Assembly: GCA_022264855.1 (NCBI GenBank)
Contig: JABYQU010000039.1
Span: forward strand, 124,001 to 188,000
From: Lenzites betulinus
Lineage: Eukaryota > Basidiomycota > Agaricomycetes > Polyporales > Polyporaceae
Direction: 5' to 3'
Length of the DNA: 64,000 nucleotides
Position 1 is the stretch's first letter, and each line of letters begins with the position of its first letter. Shown piece by piece: positions 12,701 through 24,149 of this stretch. The notes beneath the pieces are model-generated. The model saw nothing but the letters and a program-made list of their open reading frames with translations, did not search any database and was not told the DNA's origin. The translations under genes were made by a program, and so were the position numbers.

Positions 12701-13906
12701 CGATGCGCCGATCATGGAGAAATGGACGCGGTGCGATGTTGGGCCTGAGCACGTCTGACTGTGAGCACCTCCGCGTATGTCATCAGATGCCAGGTGAGTT
12801 ATCGTTGAGACAACCTGAGATGCGCTCATGAATCGTGGCATAGAGCGTCGATGATGTAGCGCTGAAAAGATCTACAACGTGCGCCAGTCTGCAGGCGCTA
12901 AGCGATAGAAACCCAAGAGGGACAAGATCCTGCGTACCATATCAGAGAACTTAACCTGGTACGCTTGGCTAAGTCGCGCTGGGATCGCGCTATATCTGGC
13001 GATGGTGCGAGACGTCACCCCGAATTCGCTGGGTACTTCTCGAGTATAACCATGGTAGTGTTTAACGTTCCGAGAACCAAGGAATATAGGGAGGAGCTGC
13101 AAGCATGGGAACTCAATACTCTTCGCTCCGATGTTGACGGGGCGGCCTTTCTGTGGGGTGAGTGGTCATAATACTAGCGCCAGTGTTACGATGTTATCGA
13201 GTCAACAACGCCGGGGCACGCGCGCTCAGCAGGAACAAGGACGAACGGGCTCTACAATCTCCGGGCTATGATGGCTGTTTTCCACAACGGCATGTTGTGT
13301 GCATCATATCCCATGCATCACTGCTATACTTGGTGGCGGCAGCGCACAAATTTATTGCAGGCGCCCGTTGGGTGGCTGTCGGCGTCCATATTGAATTCGT
13401 AACAGGGAACAGTCAACCTGGACGACACTACGCAAGCATTCACGTCAATCTACTGCAGGGAAAGTCAACAACTGCTCTGACACGCGGTCTCAGAGATGGA
13501 TAGTATACATGCGGGTTGCGGTGAGCCGAATGTCAAATCATCCGTGGTTGACGGGCAGGGCCACATCCGGTCGGTATTGACAGGCGTATCTGTCCATTCG
13601 CAGGTCATAAGGAGCAGGCACTGCCGCCGCATCTGCTCGCCATAAACCCACGACACCCTGCCCGAGAGGAGGACAGCCCCGGGCCCGCTGTTAGCGTTGC
13701 CGCCCTTCTCTCCCGGTCTCCGCGCTGACAGCTTCTCCGACGGTCCACGGAGGCGAGTCGCACAATCCTGTCCACTCCGAGTCGGGCAATCCCAGGAGAT
13801 CCCCGAGGTATGCCATATAACACGTTGCCCGTTGCACTCATTCAAGCTCCCGCTCCAGCTTTATCCCTCACGCCCCTCACCTGTCCATTTCCGCCTTACC
13901 TCCGCT
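9776..13906. other. Gene-poor stretch, possibly decayed coding DNA
   Basis: I could not build any intact gene over these 4.1 kb. On the minus strand between about 10670 and 11730, several short open pieces look protein-like (for example VCQCPRGDYECPAKKG and ICGRCNDTSKDVGETVYK) but no splice model joins them. At 12420-12640 minus, a piece reading TEYDGVTLPAGVRM superficially resembles a cytochrome P450 but has no heme-binding motif downstream. I treat the region as intergenic or relic DNA. Confidence 0.35.
10574..10600. repeat. Short perfect inverted repeat
   Basis: The 9-nt arms TTACTTACC and GGTAAGTAA flank a 9-nt spacer. Each strand reads as a strong 5' splice donor. No gene is attached, so it may be chance. 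Confidence 0.4.
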
Positions 13907-15501
13907 ATGGAGAAGTGGCCCACCAACGCTTCTTCCAGTCATATCAACGACAGTACGATAGTGACGATGTCGAAAGACGAGTCGGATGTGGAGACCCTTC
14001 CACCTTCACGACCGACATATCCGGACGGTGGCCTCCAAGCATGGTTAACTGTTCTTGGAGCGTTCCTCGCCCTGTTCTGTACATTTGGACAGTTAAACTC
14101 GTTCGGCACGTTCCAAACATGGTACGCTGAACACCAATTACGACATCTCCCGCCTTCGACTATTGCATGGATCGGTTCATTACAACTTTGGATATTTTTC
14201 TTCTCGGTATGGGCACGTCCCTAGCTTCGATAGGTGCTGCTCGCTGATTGCGCTGTCGAGTTAGGGCGGCTTCATTGGTCGGATCTTCGACGCACACGGG
14301 CCCCGAGTTATTATGATCCCCGGGACCATCGTACTTGTATTCAGCACTATGATGACCAGTCTGTCATCGAAGTACTATCAATACATCCTAGCTCAGGGAA
14401 TCCTCTTCGGACTGGGCGTTGGAATGATGTAAGTAGTGACATGAACTCATTTATGATTCATATAGATGACATCAATCTCCTTGTAGGTTCTACCCCTCTT
14501 TGGCAGCAATATCGACCCATTTCGCGAAGTATCGAGGGACGGCTCTCGGCATCGCATTTGCTGGTTCAGGCGTAGGTCAGCCGCAATTTACCAGATCTTT
14601 CTCACCGGTCTTCAACCCTGTCCTGCAGGCGGCGTCGTGTATCCCATCATGTTCCAGCACCTCTTTGAGCGTGTGGGTTTCGGATGGGCTGTCAGAATCT
14701 CGGGCTTCATTTCGTTGGCGGCATGCTGCATAGCGGTACTTACGATTACGAGCCTCCGCGCACCTACGCAGCAGAAGACCCCGAGTCTAGGCCTTGCGTT
14801 GTTCCGAGACGTCCCATTTATGCTCGTGGTAGGAGGAAGCATCCTTATTTGCCTCGGTCAGTGACATTTTGGGAACATAACGCTCTCGCAGATCTTGCTC
14901 AACATATGATTATAGGGCTGTTCATTCCCTTCTTCTATATCGCCGATTACGCCAAAGACAACAATATCTCCGCGAACACCATCTTCTATATCCTCTCCGC
15001 CATGAACGGCGGCGGAATCCTTGGCCGTTTGGCCCCACCCTTGCTCTCGGACGCTGTCGGTCGCTACAACGTGATAGTGCCGTGTGCATTCCTCATGGGA
15101 CTGTCGGCCCTGGTCTTCTGGATATTTGCGAAGACGCTCGTCGCCATCATTCTCTTCGCAGTCGTCTACGGCTTCTTCTCAGGCGCGTTCATCGCCATGC
15201 TCATCCCATGCGTCGCGCAGATCTCGCAACTGAGCGAGATTGGGACCAAAATTGGAGTGCTGTACAGCATCATCTCGTTCGCGTAAGTCGTTCAGTCCGC
15301 GCATCATGAATCAACCGCTCATATGTTTGCGTTCTTCATAGCGCCCTCGCCGGCGGCCCTGCGGCTGGTGCGCTCCTGCGAGCAGGACACGGGTCGTATA
15401 CAGGCATGATTGTGCTTTGCGGCGTCTCAAACGTCGCCGGCGCAGTTTTCATGCTCGCGGCCCGACTGCAATTGAACCGCCGGATATTCGCTTTGGTATG
15501 A
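13907..15501 (+). CDS. MFS monocarboxylate-type transporter (MCT3)
   Basis: Third member of the transporter family, 435 residues in six exons: 13907-14206, 14265-14428, 14487-14575, 14629-14856, 14916-15282, 15342-15501. It keeps PDGGLQAWLTVLGAF, NSFGTFQTWYAEHQL, GGFIGRIFDAHGPR and GRLAPPLLSDAVGR. Exons 2-6 match MCT1 exactly in length (164, 89, 228, 367, 160). The upstream frame is open beyond the chosen ATG, but that part lacks family similarity. It sits head-to-tail with MCT4 836 nt downstream, a tandem pair older than the MCT1/MCT2 duplication to judge from divergence. The substrate is unknown. Confidence 0.92.
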
Positions 15502-16337
15502 TGTGACCCATCTAGAGGGGCTCTCCATCCTCGAACACTCGTCTTTACCATTTTGTATCATTACTACCCTCATGCACAAACTTAGGAGCAACCTATTACG
15601 AGAAGTACACATTGCGCAGTCAGAACCATCTTGTCGTGCGCACAAAGTCCCTATGGCGCTAATGCGCAGTTTCTCGCAACTACGTGCGCTGGTCATTTGA
15701 CCCGCAGGCTTCACCAGTGTTGGTGAGCATTTTGTTATTCAAAACAGGACAATATCTGACGGTGGTCTGACGTACAGATCAGCACTTTCTTCCTATCCTG
15801 GCTGAGCCATTGCGGAATGCAGTCACTGCATTTCCTTGACTCGAAGGGCTGACATACATATCACTAGCTACCGAGCAAAGGCGTCCTGAATGCCGCTTCC
15901 CTGAGGGCCCACACGAAACTTTAATGAATGCCGACCGGCCGATCACCCCGTGTCGACGAAGTCAGCACCGCAAGCTCTCAGTCGACGTTCTACGATCCAC
16001 AGTTGAGCCTGATCTGCTACATGTTGCCGGCAATGCCGAGTCTCAGGGAGGTATTTCCACGCCTGGAACCGACTCGGACACATTGTACTGACCATCTTGC
16101 GAACAGGTGTTCTCACGAATCGCGAGCGTGATCAAAGGAAGCCATGTTCGTCCACGTTCTGGGTCTGTTTCCCGGCCCAGGACTGCTGCTCTCTCGCGAG
16201 TCGCGAGTACGCCGCGAAGGAACACCCCGTGCTCGGCGGCTTCGTGGCGTCTGTACGCAGCTTCGTGTCCCGACTTCGCCTATATCACTCCGCCTGCGAC
16301 GCCATGTAGCTTCGCAGAGCCCCTCCCCCTCTAGATT
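15502..16337. other. Spacer between tandem transporters
   Basis: No gene recognised. It must contain the MCT3 3' end and the MCT4 promoter; I saw no distinctive motif. Confidence 0.4.
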
Positions 16338-17993
16338 ATGAAGCTCCTGTCTAGACACGGCTCGATGTCCTCCACTCCAGAAGACCACCTCGACAAGGAG
16401 AGTGCTACGGTAACGACCGTTCTCGGCACCCCCGAGCCGAAATCGACCGTACAAAGCCGCGCCGCTTCTCCACCGCAGGTGCCGCAGGAGGCTGAATATC
16501 CGGATGGAGGGCTCAAGGCTTGGCTGGCCGTCTTTGGAGCAGTGTTGGCTCTGTTCTGTTGCGGTCAACTCACCGCGTTCGGGGCGTTCGAGACGTGGTA
16601 CGCCCAAAACCAGCTTCGGGACCTACCTGCGTCGTCGATTTCATGGATCGGATCGCTGCAGCTATGGGTGCTGTACTTCTCGGTAAGCTCAAAGCGGCGT
16701 ATTGTAAGATCAGGGATGCTGACTTGTTACGAAAGGGTGGTTTCTTGGGTCGTATCTTCGACGCCTTTGGTCCTCATGTCATCTTGATCCCCGGCTCAAT
16801 CCTGCTCGTCTTCGCGACTATGGTCACCAGTATTTGCACCCAATACTACCAATTCTTGCTGGCCCAGGGACTGCTGACTGGGCTTTCTTATGGAATGCTG
16901 TACGTTTTGGAACACGCCCGTGTTACGACATCCTAACAAAACGTTCATAGATTTTACCCGACCTTCGCCTCAATTTCCACACATTTCCAAAAATACAGGG
17001 CGACCGCCGTGGGGATAGCTATTGCAGGATCCGGTGTCGGTAAGCCGAATCGTGCCTTTAAACCCCATAACTGCTCAACGTGTAGCGGATTCTTCAGGGG
17101 GCGTCGTGTTTCCAATAATGTTCAGGCACCTCTTCACCCAGATCGGCTTCGGATGGTCGGTACGCATCGCTGGGTTCATGTGCCTCGTCTTATGCGCGAT
17201 ATCCTGCGCGACGATCACGAGCCGAATCCCGCCGGGACGCAAGAACACCAAGATCATCCCTGACGCGAAGGTCTTCCGAGATACTCCTTTCGTGCTGCTG
17301 GTTTCGGGCTGTCTAATGATAAACTTCGGTAAGTCGCTCTGGCTTATTGTGCCACCGTGTACCAAATCGAATCCATCTTACGAACGCGACCCGTGCCATA
17401 GGCCTATTCATCCCCTTCGTATACTTGGCCAATTACTCTATATCCCGTGGCGTATCCTCAGGCACCTCCTTCTACGTCATCTCCGCCATGAATGCGGGCA
17501 GTATCTTCGGCCGCATCGCGCCGCCCTTCCTCGCCGACACTGTCGGCCGCTTCAACATCGTCATTCCGAGCACGCTCCTCATGGGCGTCCTCGCGCTCGC
17601 GTTCTGGACGTTCGCAAAGTCTCTCGTCGCGATCGTGCTGTTCGCAGTCACGTACGGGTGCTTCTCGGGCGCGTTCCTCGCGATGCAGATCCCGTGTATC
17701 GCACAGATATCGAACATCGAGGAGGTGGGGACGCGAATTGGGATCTTGTACAGCGTTGCCTCGTTTGGGTCAGTGAAGTATTCCCTTTCTTCATCCTGAA
17801 TGCGAGCACTCACCCGTGGTTGTGTCATATCAGCGTCCTCGCAGGCAGCCCAGCAGCAGGTGCTGTCCTGAAGGCAGATAAAGGAAGCTACACTGGTATG
17901 ATCATACTGTGCGGCGTGATCAACATCCTCGGGTCGTTCCTTCTCCTATGCTCGAAACGCAGCGTGAATCGGAACCTTTTTGCACGTGTATGA
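16338..17993 (+). CDS. MFS monocarboxylate-type transporter (MCT4)
   Basis: Fourth transporter, 451 residues in six exons: 16338-16682, 16736-16899, 16951-17039, 17098-17328, 17402-17768, 17834-17993. Signature YPDGGLKAWLAVFGAV is followed by CCGQLTAFGAFETWYAQNQL, then GGFLGRIFDAFGPH and GRIAPPFLADTVGR. It is the most diverged of the four: NSFG is replaced by TAFG, and exon 4 is 231 rather than 228 nt, adding one residue. A second in-frame ATG at 16365 is an alternative start. The intron before exon 6 begins GTCAGT. Membrane topology of about 12 spans is inferred from the family. Confidence 0.92.
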
Positions 17994-18121
17994 GAATTGT
18001 GTGATTGCAACATATTGTAGCATTGTGTTGTGGTTCTGTTGTATGTGGTCCGGATGCAGGTAGAGTAACATCGAGTACAAGGGTATAGACATAGATCATA
18101 AACGCCACTGAACACATGACA

Positions 18122-19292
18122 TCAAGCTGCAGCTGCAGAATAACTGGGTGGTGCGTCCTGTGGCAAGTCTGATGGCTCCTCCGGGACGGCGCTGGTCCCT
18201 GGTCTTCGGCTTGTCCGCCGCAGGGCCTTTTGAAGTAGACCGGCGGCACCTTGTTTGCTCGTCTGGGGTATGCGCGTAGATTCTTGTGGCGGGGAAGGAG
18301 GGGGATTGAACGTAGCAGCAGTAGTGGAGGCCAACTCGGCTTCCTCTAGGCCGTCAGACTTTGGGGGTGTGGAGTCTGCTCGTAGTATGAATGAACGAGT
18401 TGACAATTGTCGTGCGTGCGAATGGAATGGTGTGATCTTCTCCGTGTCTGATGGGTGGAGGTCTACACGGCGGCGACACACCATGTGGAGGTCAAGTGAG
18501 TGCTGTATCCCAGGGCGTTTCACAGAGCAAATACACGCACCACGATCGACCAGCTTAGCGTATGACTGCTTTCTCCGCCTGATCACCAAGTATATGCCCA
18601 ACGCCGTCAAACCCAGCCCAATAATCGCACCAAGTACCCCGCCTACGATCGCCGCCGTGGGAATGCCTTTGGAACTCGAAGCATCCCCGGTGCTGGGAGC
18701 GCTGGTAGCTGCCGTGTCCGACTGCGCCGCACTTGGAGACGAAACCGTAGACGTGCCTCCTCCTATCAGCTCTGCGTTGAGGGCCGCGTACTGTTGGCTA
18801 GACAGCCGGAACATGAACTGGTCGAGCATGAAAGGGTACTGCTCCGTCGCGTGTGTGACCACGACCTTGACGGTGTGGTTGTTGCTCGCATCCAACTGTT
18901 CTTGGGCGCAGAGCTGGATTGACGTCCATTGTTGGTAGCCCTCGTCTACTCCGGGAAGCGTGAATGGCCCCGACCCGGTGGTCAGGTTTCCATCGACGTA
19001 GCACGCGATGCTTGGTGCTGCCTGATCGTCCGCAGGGCCGACGTAGCCATACAGATACACGGCGATACCTGAATCGTGGACGTTCCGTTCAGCGGGGAAA
19101 GTAGATGCGGGGAGTTCAGGTGGGCGACATACCATGGAATGAGTAAGTCGCAGTCGAGTTCCCATGAGGCGATACCGTGTTCATGACCGGCTCGTCGCTG
19201 ACATTCGAGCCCGACCAGGTGGAATCATACTGTATGTCCCCGTCTTGCGCGTAAATCGACACAAAGCGAGATCCGCCCCGCTTGAACTTCAT
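18122..19292 (-). CDS. Single-pass membrane protein with sugar-binding-like ectodomain (copy 1)
   Basis: Three exons, 19292-19133, 19068-18541 and 18447-18122, give 337 residues. The N-terminal 160 residues have the pattern of the galactose-binding-like ectodomains common in agaricomycete membrane proteins (SIYAQDGDIQYDSTW, later HTVKVVVTHA and FMLDQFMFRL). A Ser/Thr/Ala-rich stalk follows, then one transmembrane helix (AAIVGGVLGAIIGLGLTALG) with a basic stop RRRK. The cytoplasmic tail ends near DAPPSYSAAAA, which holds a PPxY motif, a potential ligand for WW domains of ubiquitin ligases. No signal peptide is visible at the chosen start, so a further 5' exon is possible. The paralogue at 20389-21659 has matching intron positions and phases. 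The ligand is unknown. Confidence 0.8.
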
Positions 19293-20388
19293 CCTAGGCC
19301 ACCGAAAAGCAGAGAGTCAGGGATAAAGTGGGGGATGAAGGCGAAAGGTCTGGGGGCTGTTACCATCTCTGCGGCGAAGTGTTATATGAGGGATAGCTTC
19401 GTAAACATCGCATCAGGCTGGACGCGTCAACAGGCACATATAGCAACGTCTCAGCCTGCGGACCGCAATGACAGCCAGAAAAGTGATTAACAAATCAACG
19501 AATGACGCTAAAGAGACAACCACACCGCCTGAGAATAAACTTCTCGCCCATGACACCAGCGGCTTCGCAGCTTCACACACTGTGAAGTCGTACCGCCACA
19601 AGTATCCTAAGCACCCAGAACATTCAGATATGCAGCATGTCCCACTCGAGGCCCGGAATCACTCACCACTGGAAGCCAAGGTCGGATAGGTGCCCGACAC
19701 AATGAGGGTACAAAATACTGGGATGCCTGGACAATCTATGGGCGCCGCTCGGTACACAGCCCCTGCGGTAAACGCACGCCGGCTCTACGCCGATCTGATT
19801 CTTTATGACGGAGGAGATTTGCAGTGGGAATTGTAACAATCGCTGCCAAACTAGAACTGGGATATTCGAGCCCGACAGCTCCCTTGAAAGTGTACGCTGT
19901 GAGGTTTTGAAAGATTGGCCATGTCGAGTATGAGCGTACGCACTTTTAATGCCAGTAGCTTGGAACATTTGGCACTTTCCCATGGGCATCTGCAGCTGCG
20001 CTCGGTTGTTGCAAGCAGCGGTCGTAGTAATCACTGATGTGTCGTCCGCGAATTTCGTAAAACCACCCACTTATTTGAATACTTCGGGCATCGAGCGTAC
20101 GCCGTGTGGCGATGTTGCAGTGCGGCCTGTGCCGGAGGGGGACTAAGAGCGAGGACATATTCATGACGGCATCTATGGACCTATGGATATAATAGACTCA
20201 TCCATGTGTAGATTACTACATCCGGGGAGATGGCCGCTACCTATAAGAGTCCAGCATATTGGCAGTACACAGCGCAAAGCGTCCTTAACCCCATGAAGTA
20301 TGAAAGTGACACATACGATAATCCAAAACGAGCGTCCATAGCTCTCCACATCGTCCACCTTCTCTCTCTCTCTCTTGTCGACGTGCGT
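19293..20388. other. Spacer between membrane-protein paralogues
   Basis: No intact gene. Minus-strand pieces between 19660 and 20150 stay open for up to 135 codons but could not be joined into a plausible protein; they may be decayed sequence. Confidence 0.35.
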
Positions 20389-21659
20389 TCAACGCTCCGA
20401 ATACGTCGGGGGAGCTTCCGTCGGGGTAACCTCTTCTCTCCGGTTCGTGATGCCAGTCCACCGTGTCACCGCCTGCACTACACCGGCGACGCTGGGCCGC
20501 CGACCCTTGCGCGGGCCTGGCAAGGCTGAGTCCGCGAGCTCTACGCGCCCGCGAACGCTGTGCTGGCGCGGCGCTTCGCGCACTTGATATCCAGCCCTAG
20601 AAGGTCCCGGTACCACAAGGAGTGGTCCATCCGTTTGTGCGGGCTGCGATCCGGGGCTGCAAGCCGCTGTAGCGCCAGCGCTGGAGCGGTCTGAAGGTGC
20701 CAACGAGTGCGTCGAGGCATTTGAGTGAGACGGGAATAAGCCGAGGGAGGTTGAGGACGATGGTGCCGACGAGGGATCTGGATGATCGGAGTAGGGGCGC
20801 TTTAGGCCTGCGTAAGGCACAGATGTTGGCTCGGTGGAAAGGAAGGGCGTAATTATCTTTGAGGGCTTCAATTCTGCGAAACGGCAGCGCCCAGTTGTCC
20901 TTTATGAGGATCGTTGAGCTTCGCAGACAAATTGCACTTGTAACTCACGTTTCATATTGCTCTCGAGCGACGAGTACGAGTGCTGCCTCCTTCGTCTCCA
21001 CCAAAAGAACAATGTCACTACAAGCGCGAGGGCTGCCGACCCGGCCAGCACCCCGCCTATGATCGCGCCTGCACCCGGCTTTTTGAGGGGTGCCACGCCG
21101 TCGCCACCGCCGTCGCCGTCACCGTTCGACGTCATTGCCATTGTAGAGGTCATGGAAGGCGCGAAAGCCAGGTCCCAGTACTTCTGGCTCGGTTGAAACA
21201 TGAAGTAATCGAGAAGGAAGGGGTAATCGTCCGACGTTTCCAGTACAGTGACGTTGATTGTGTGTATACCGTCTGCGAGGCCCTGTACGTCGAAGATAGG
21301 GTAGAATGTCCAGTTCGCAATCGGCTCTGGAACGACGGTCTGCACAACTGAGGCGTCGATCGAGAGCTGCACCTTAGGCCCGAATGATGCGATCGTTTCC
21401 GCTGGTGCTGCGAGCGCGACGACGATGATTCGAGTCCCTGCACATGGCTTGGCGTTTGAGTTTGGTGCGAACATGGGGAATCTGTCAGAGATTGTATGGA
21501 CGTACCGTCGAATTCCATTGATACCGAGGCATTAGGCCCATTCGAGAGGCTTAAGGAATCCCCGAACGCGGCAAGCCTCTCCCAAGAACCATCGTACAAT
21601 ACCGCCGTGTCGCGGTCATCAATGAGCATCAAGCGAGAGTTGGACTCGCTGAAAGGCAT
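20389..21659 (-). CDS. Single-pass membrane protein with sugar-binding-like ectodomain (copy 2)
   Basis: Three exons, 21659-21506, 21437-20949 and 20873-20389, encode 375 residues. It has the same plan as its neighbour: a beta-rich ectodomain (LIDDRDTAVLYDGSW; HTINVTVLETSDDYPFLLDY), a Gly/Asp-rich stalk, one transmembrane helix (AIIGGVLAGSAALALVVTLF) and a basic WWRRRRQ stop. The longer cytoplasmic tail, rich in Ser and Pro, ends EAPPTYSER, again a PPxY motif. Both introns fall at the same places and phases (1 and 1) as in copy 1, so the pair arose by duplication. The start ATG lacks a recognisable signal peptide, as in copy 1. Function is not known; surface sensing or cell-wall contact is only an inference. 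Confidence 0.82.
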
Positions 21660-22206
21660 CCTTTGACAGCAGAACAGCAAGCAGGCAAGGAATGAGCAGA
21701 CGCGTCTGAAGAGACGGCGACGAGAGGTAAAAGGCTTTCATTGGCCCTGCCAGACGTCGAAGTCAATGTCAGACCATCGAAATGCGCCCATGTCTCGCAT
21801 CATGAGTTTTGTGTCACAACAAGCGAACTGGACGCGCGATGGCAGTGCCGACTATATGTTGGTGTCGGCTAAACTTACCTTACCTGAGTCAGAGCAACGG
21901 AGATCACCTTATGCACGAGCTTAGCGCACTACAAATACGCGTGCGTTGTTCCATGTTTCCAAGACCTAGACCGCACTGGATCACAACGCATTGGTTGACG
22001 TGGTTGACTGAATGGTATGTTCTGAAGACGTGGAATTGTGAGTGCAACGACAAAGCGACCGATAAAGGGGAGAGGCAGGAGAGGGACAGTACACTAGAGG
22101 GAGGAAGGCAGGCCGGGTCCTGCTAGCACAGAACAGGAATGCGAAGTGACTAAATGCGGATATGGACCGTGGTGGGGCGGTGTATACTTGACTAGTAGTT
22201 GATATG
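21660..22206. other. Spacer upstream of copy 2 / downstream of EB1
   Basis: No gene seen. It should contain the promoter of the membrane protein and the EB1 3' end. Confidence 0.4.
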
Positions 22207-23283
22207 TCAGAACGTCTCTTCTTCGTCTACCGTCGCCTCGGGCACTTCGAAGCCCTCCTGTGAGCGTAATAAGCCTAAAGCACGCAATAGCTAGATGAAA
22301 AACTGGCAAACCTCGGTCGAGTACAGGATCTTCTGGATGTCACGCAGAACTGGATCGTCCTTTTCTTCCGCCTGCAGCACCTCCAGCTGTTGTTGCACAA
22401 GAATCTCAATGTCCCTCAACTAGATCAGTAGTCAGTGGTTCTGAATGGAGCGTAGTATAACGCAGCAAGCAGCACATGCGAGGCAAGTGACTACTTATCT
22501 GCGTGGGGATTGTAAAGGTGTTGACTGACCTTTGCGAAGTAAAAGTCGCGCTCCTTCTCCAATCCTTCCAGATGGATATTCATGTCCCTCAGCTGCGCCT
22601 GTAACGCCTGCACGGCCTCGTTGGGTTGCGTTGATCCTGAACGGTGACCGGTGACTGGCGTACGGCCACCCGCCCTAGAGCCGCCCGCATGCAAGTTACC
22701 GCCGCTCCCGCGACTAGGGGCAAGGGGGGCGATAGTGGCGGGAGTATCAGTAGGAACTCCGCGCCGTCGTGCAACGGGATCGTATCCCTGGCCGCCATAG
22801 TTGGTGTCCCAGAAGCGCTTAGCCCATTGGAGGAATTCGAGGTTATCCCTGTCAATTTGATGTGATGAATGGATGGCCGATTCAGGTGCGGACGAGAGTC
22901 ACGCACTGCATCTTGCATTTGACAAGTTTTTCCACGGGTATGGGCTGGAAATAGAATGAGACAATAGATGGATGTCGGACGGCGATATACGAACCTTCTC
23001 GACCTTGTGTTGCCGGAAGGCGTTCTGGAGGATTTTGAAGTTGGCGATAAACTCGTACTCGTGCTTTGCGTTCATCTTCACGCGTGCCATGGGTACATCA
23101 CCTGGTCGGATAACACGGGCGTTACCCCAGCGCGCATGCTGTGAATACAGCAGAGCACTAACCAAAGATCGAGTCCATAATCTGGCAGTACGCGCCACCC
23201 GTACCGCATTGCTCAACCTTCGTGTAGTTGATCTGCAGCAGGTCGTTCAGCCATGCTAGAAGTTCTGTGCGAGACTCTCCCAT
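22207..23283 (-). CDS. EB1: EB1-family microtubule plus-end-binding protein (Bim1/Mal3-like)
   Basis: EB1 proteins track growing microtubule plus ends and recruit other tip proteins. Six exons: 23283-23163, 23101-22995, 22944-22907, 22848-22530, 22419-22312, 22257-22207, 247 residues. The N-terminal calponin-homology domain (residues 1-115) shows [20 protein letters not shown], then [20 protein letters not shown] and [19 protein letters not shown] Gly/Arg/Ser-rich linker follows. The C-terminal EB1 domain starts with a coiled coil ([20 protein letters not shown]) and continues through [19 protein letters not shown]. The last residues are DEEETF, an acidic-aromatic end like the EEY/F tail that binds CAP-Gly domains. 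It is slightly shorter than typical EB1. Confidence 0.95.
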
Positions 23284-24149
23284 GTCGACGGCGCGTGAAG
23301 ACGAAGAGGAGGAGGAGGACGGGGCGGTGGATGGTGGCCGATGAGTATCAAGAAGCTCGCGCCTTCGCCCGAACGCGTTCTGCCTCGGCGTCTATTCTAA
23401 TGACCCGCGAGCGCCTATGGCATTGTTAATTCGCATCCTTCCGTTTTGTGGAATTCACGCCTTGTCTTCCTACCTCTTTCACCGCGCTTCACTGCAGCGC
23501 TCAGAGACTCGCCTCAAGGTACGGTTGTCGTTATGGAACCACTTCGAACAACGAGTGCTAAGGCATCATCACGGCCGCGCTCAGTCCCTCCAAACGCTTG
23601 GGGTATACATTCAAGCAACGCGCGTACGCCACTCGAGCTATAAGCCTTTCGCAAACCTCGAGGTCTCCAAACTTGCCACACCCACAAGCCGTAGTAAATC
23701 TTGGTCAAATAACCACGCATCGCTCCAACCCCCTCCCGGTTTTCTCTGGCGCTGTGACTGTGAGTTTGATCTCTCGTTACACGTCCGGTTGAGCGCCTCC
23801 GATGGCTGCACGCCTACAAGTTCGATAAACAAACCACAAATTTGGGTCCTCACTCACTCAGTAGGTATATTGGGGGTCTTTACTCATGTCATTTCGGGCC
23901 TCAGAGTCACTGCCACCACTGTGGGCACTGCACGGCATTTCGCTCCTCTATAATTTTCTGTTACGTACTATTGTTTGTGAATTGACAGCTAATGGTATAT
24001 TTCAAGGTTGCGATCAATCCTCACCTGTGGCACGGTGAGCTGAAGTACGCCGCCATCACGAAACCTTTTGAGCATAGCCGGTGGGCACATTCTCAGCGCA
24101 TCTCCTCTTATAAGGGCTCACCGCCCCCAGGAAGTCAAACGGCACCACT
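23284..24149. other. Divergent spacer between EB1 and F-box gene
   Basis: No gene recognised; the two flanking genes are divergently transcribed from here. Short open frames on both strands show no family features. Confidence 0.4.
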
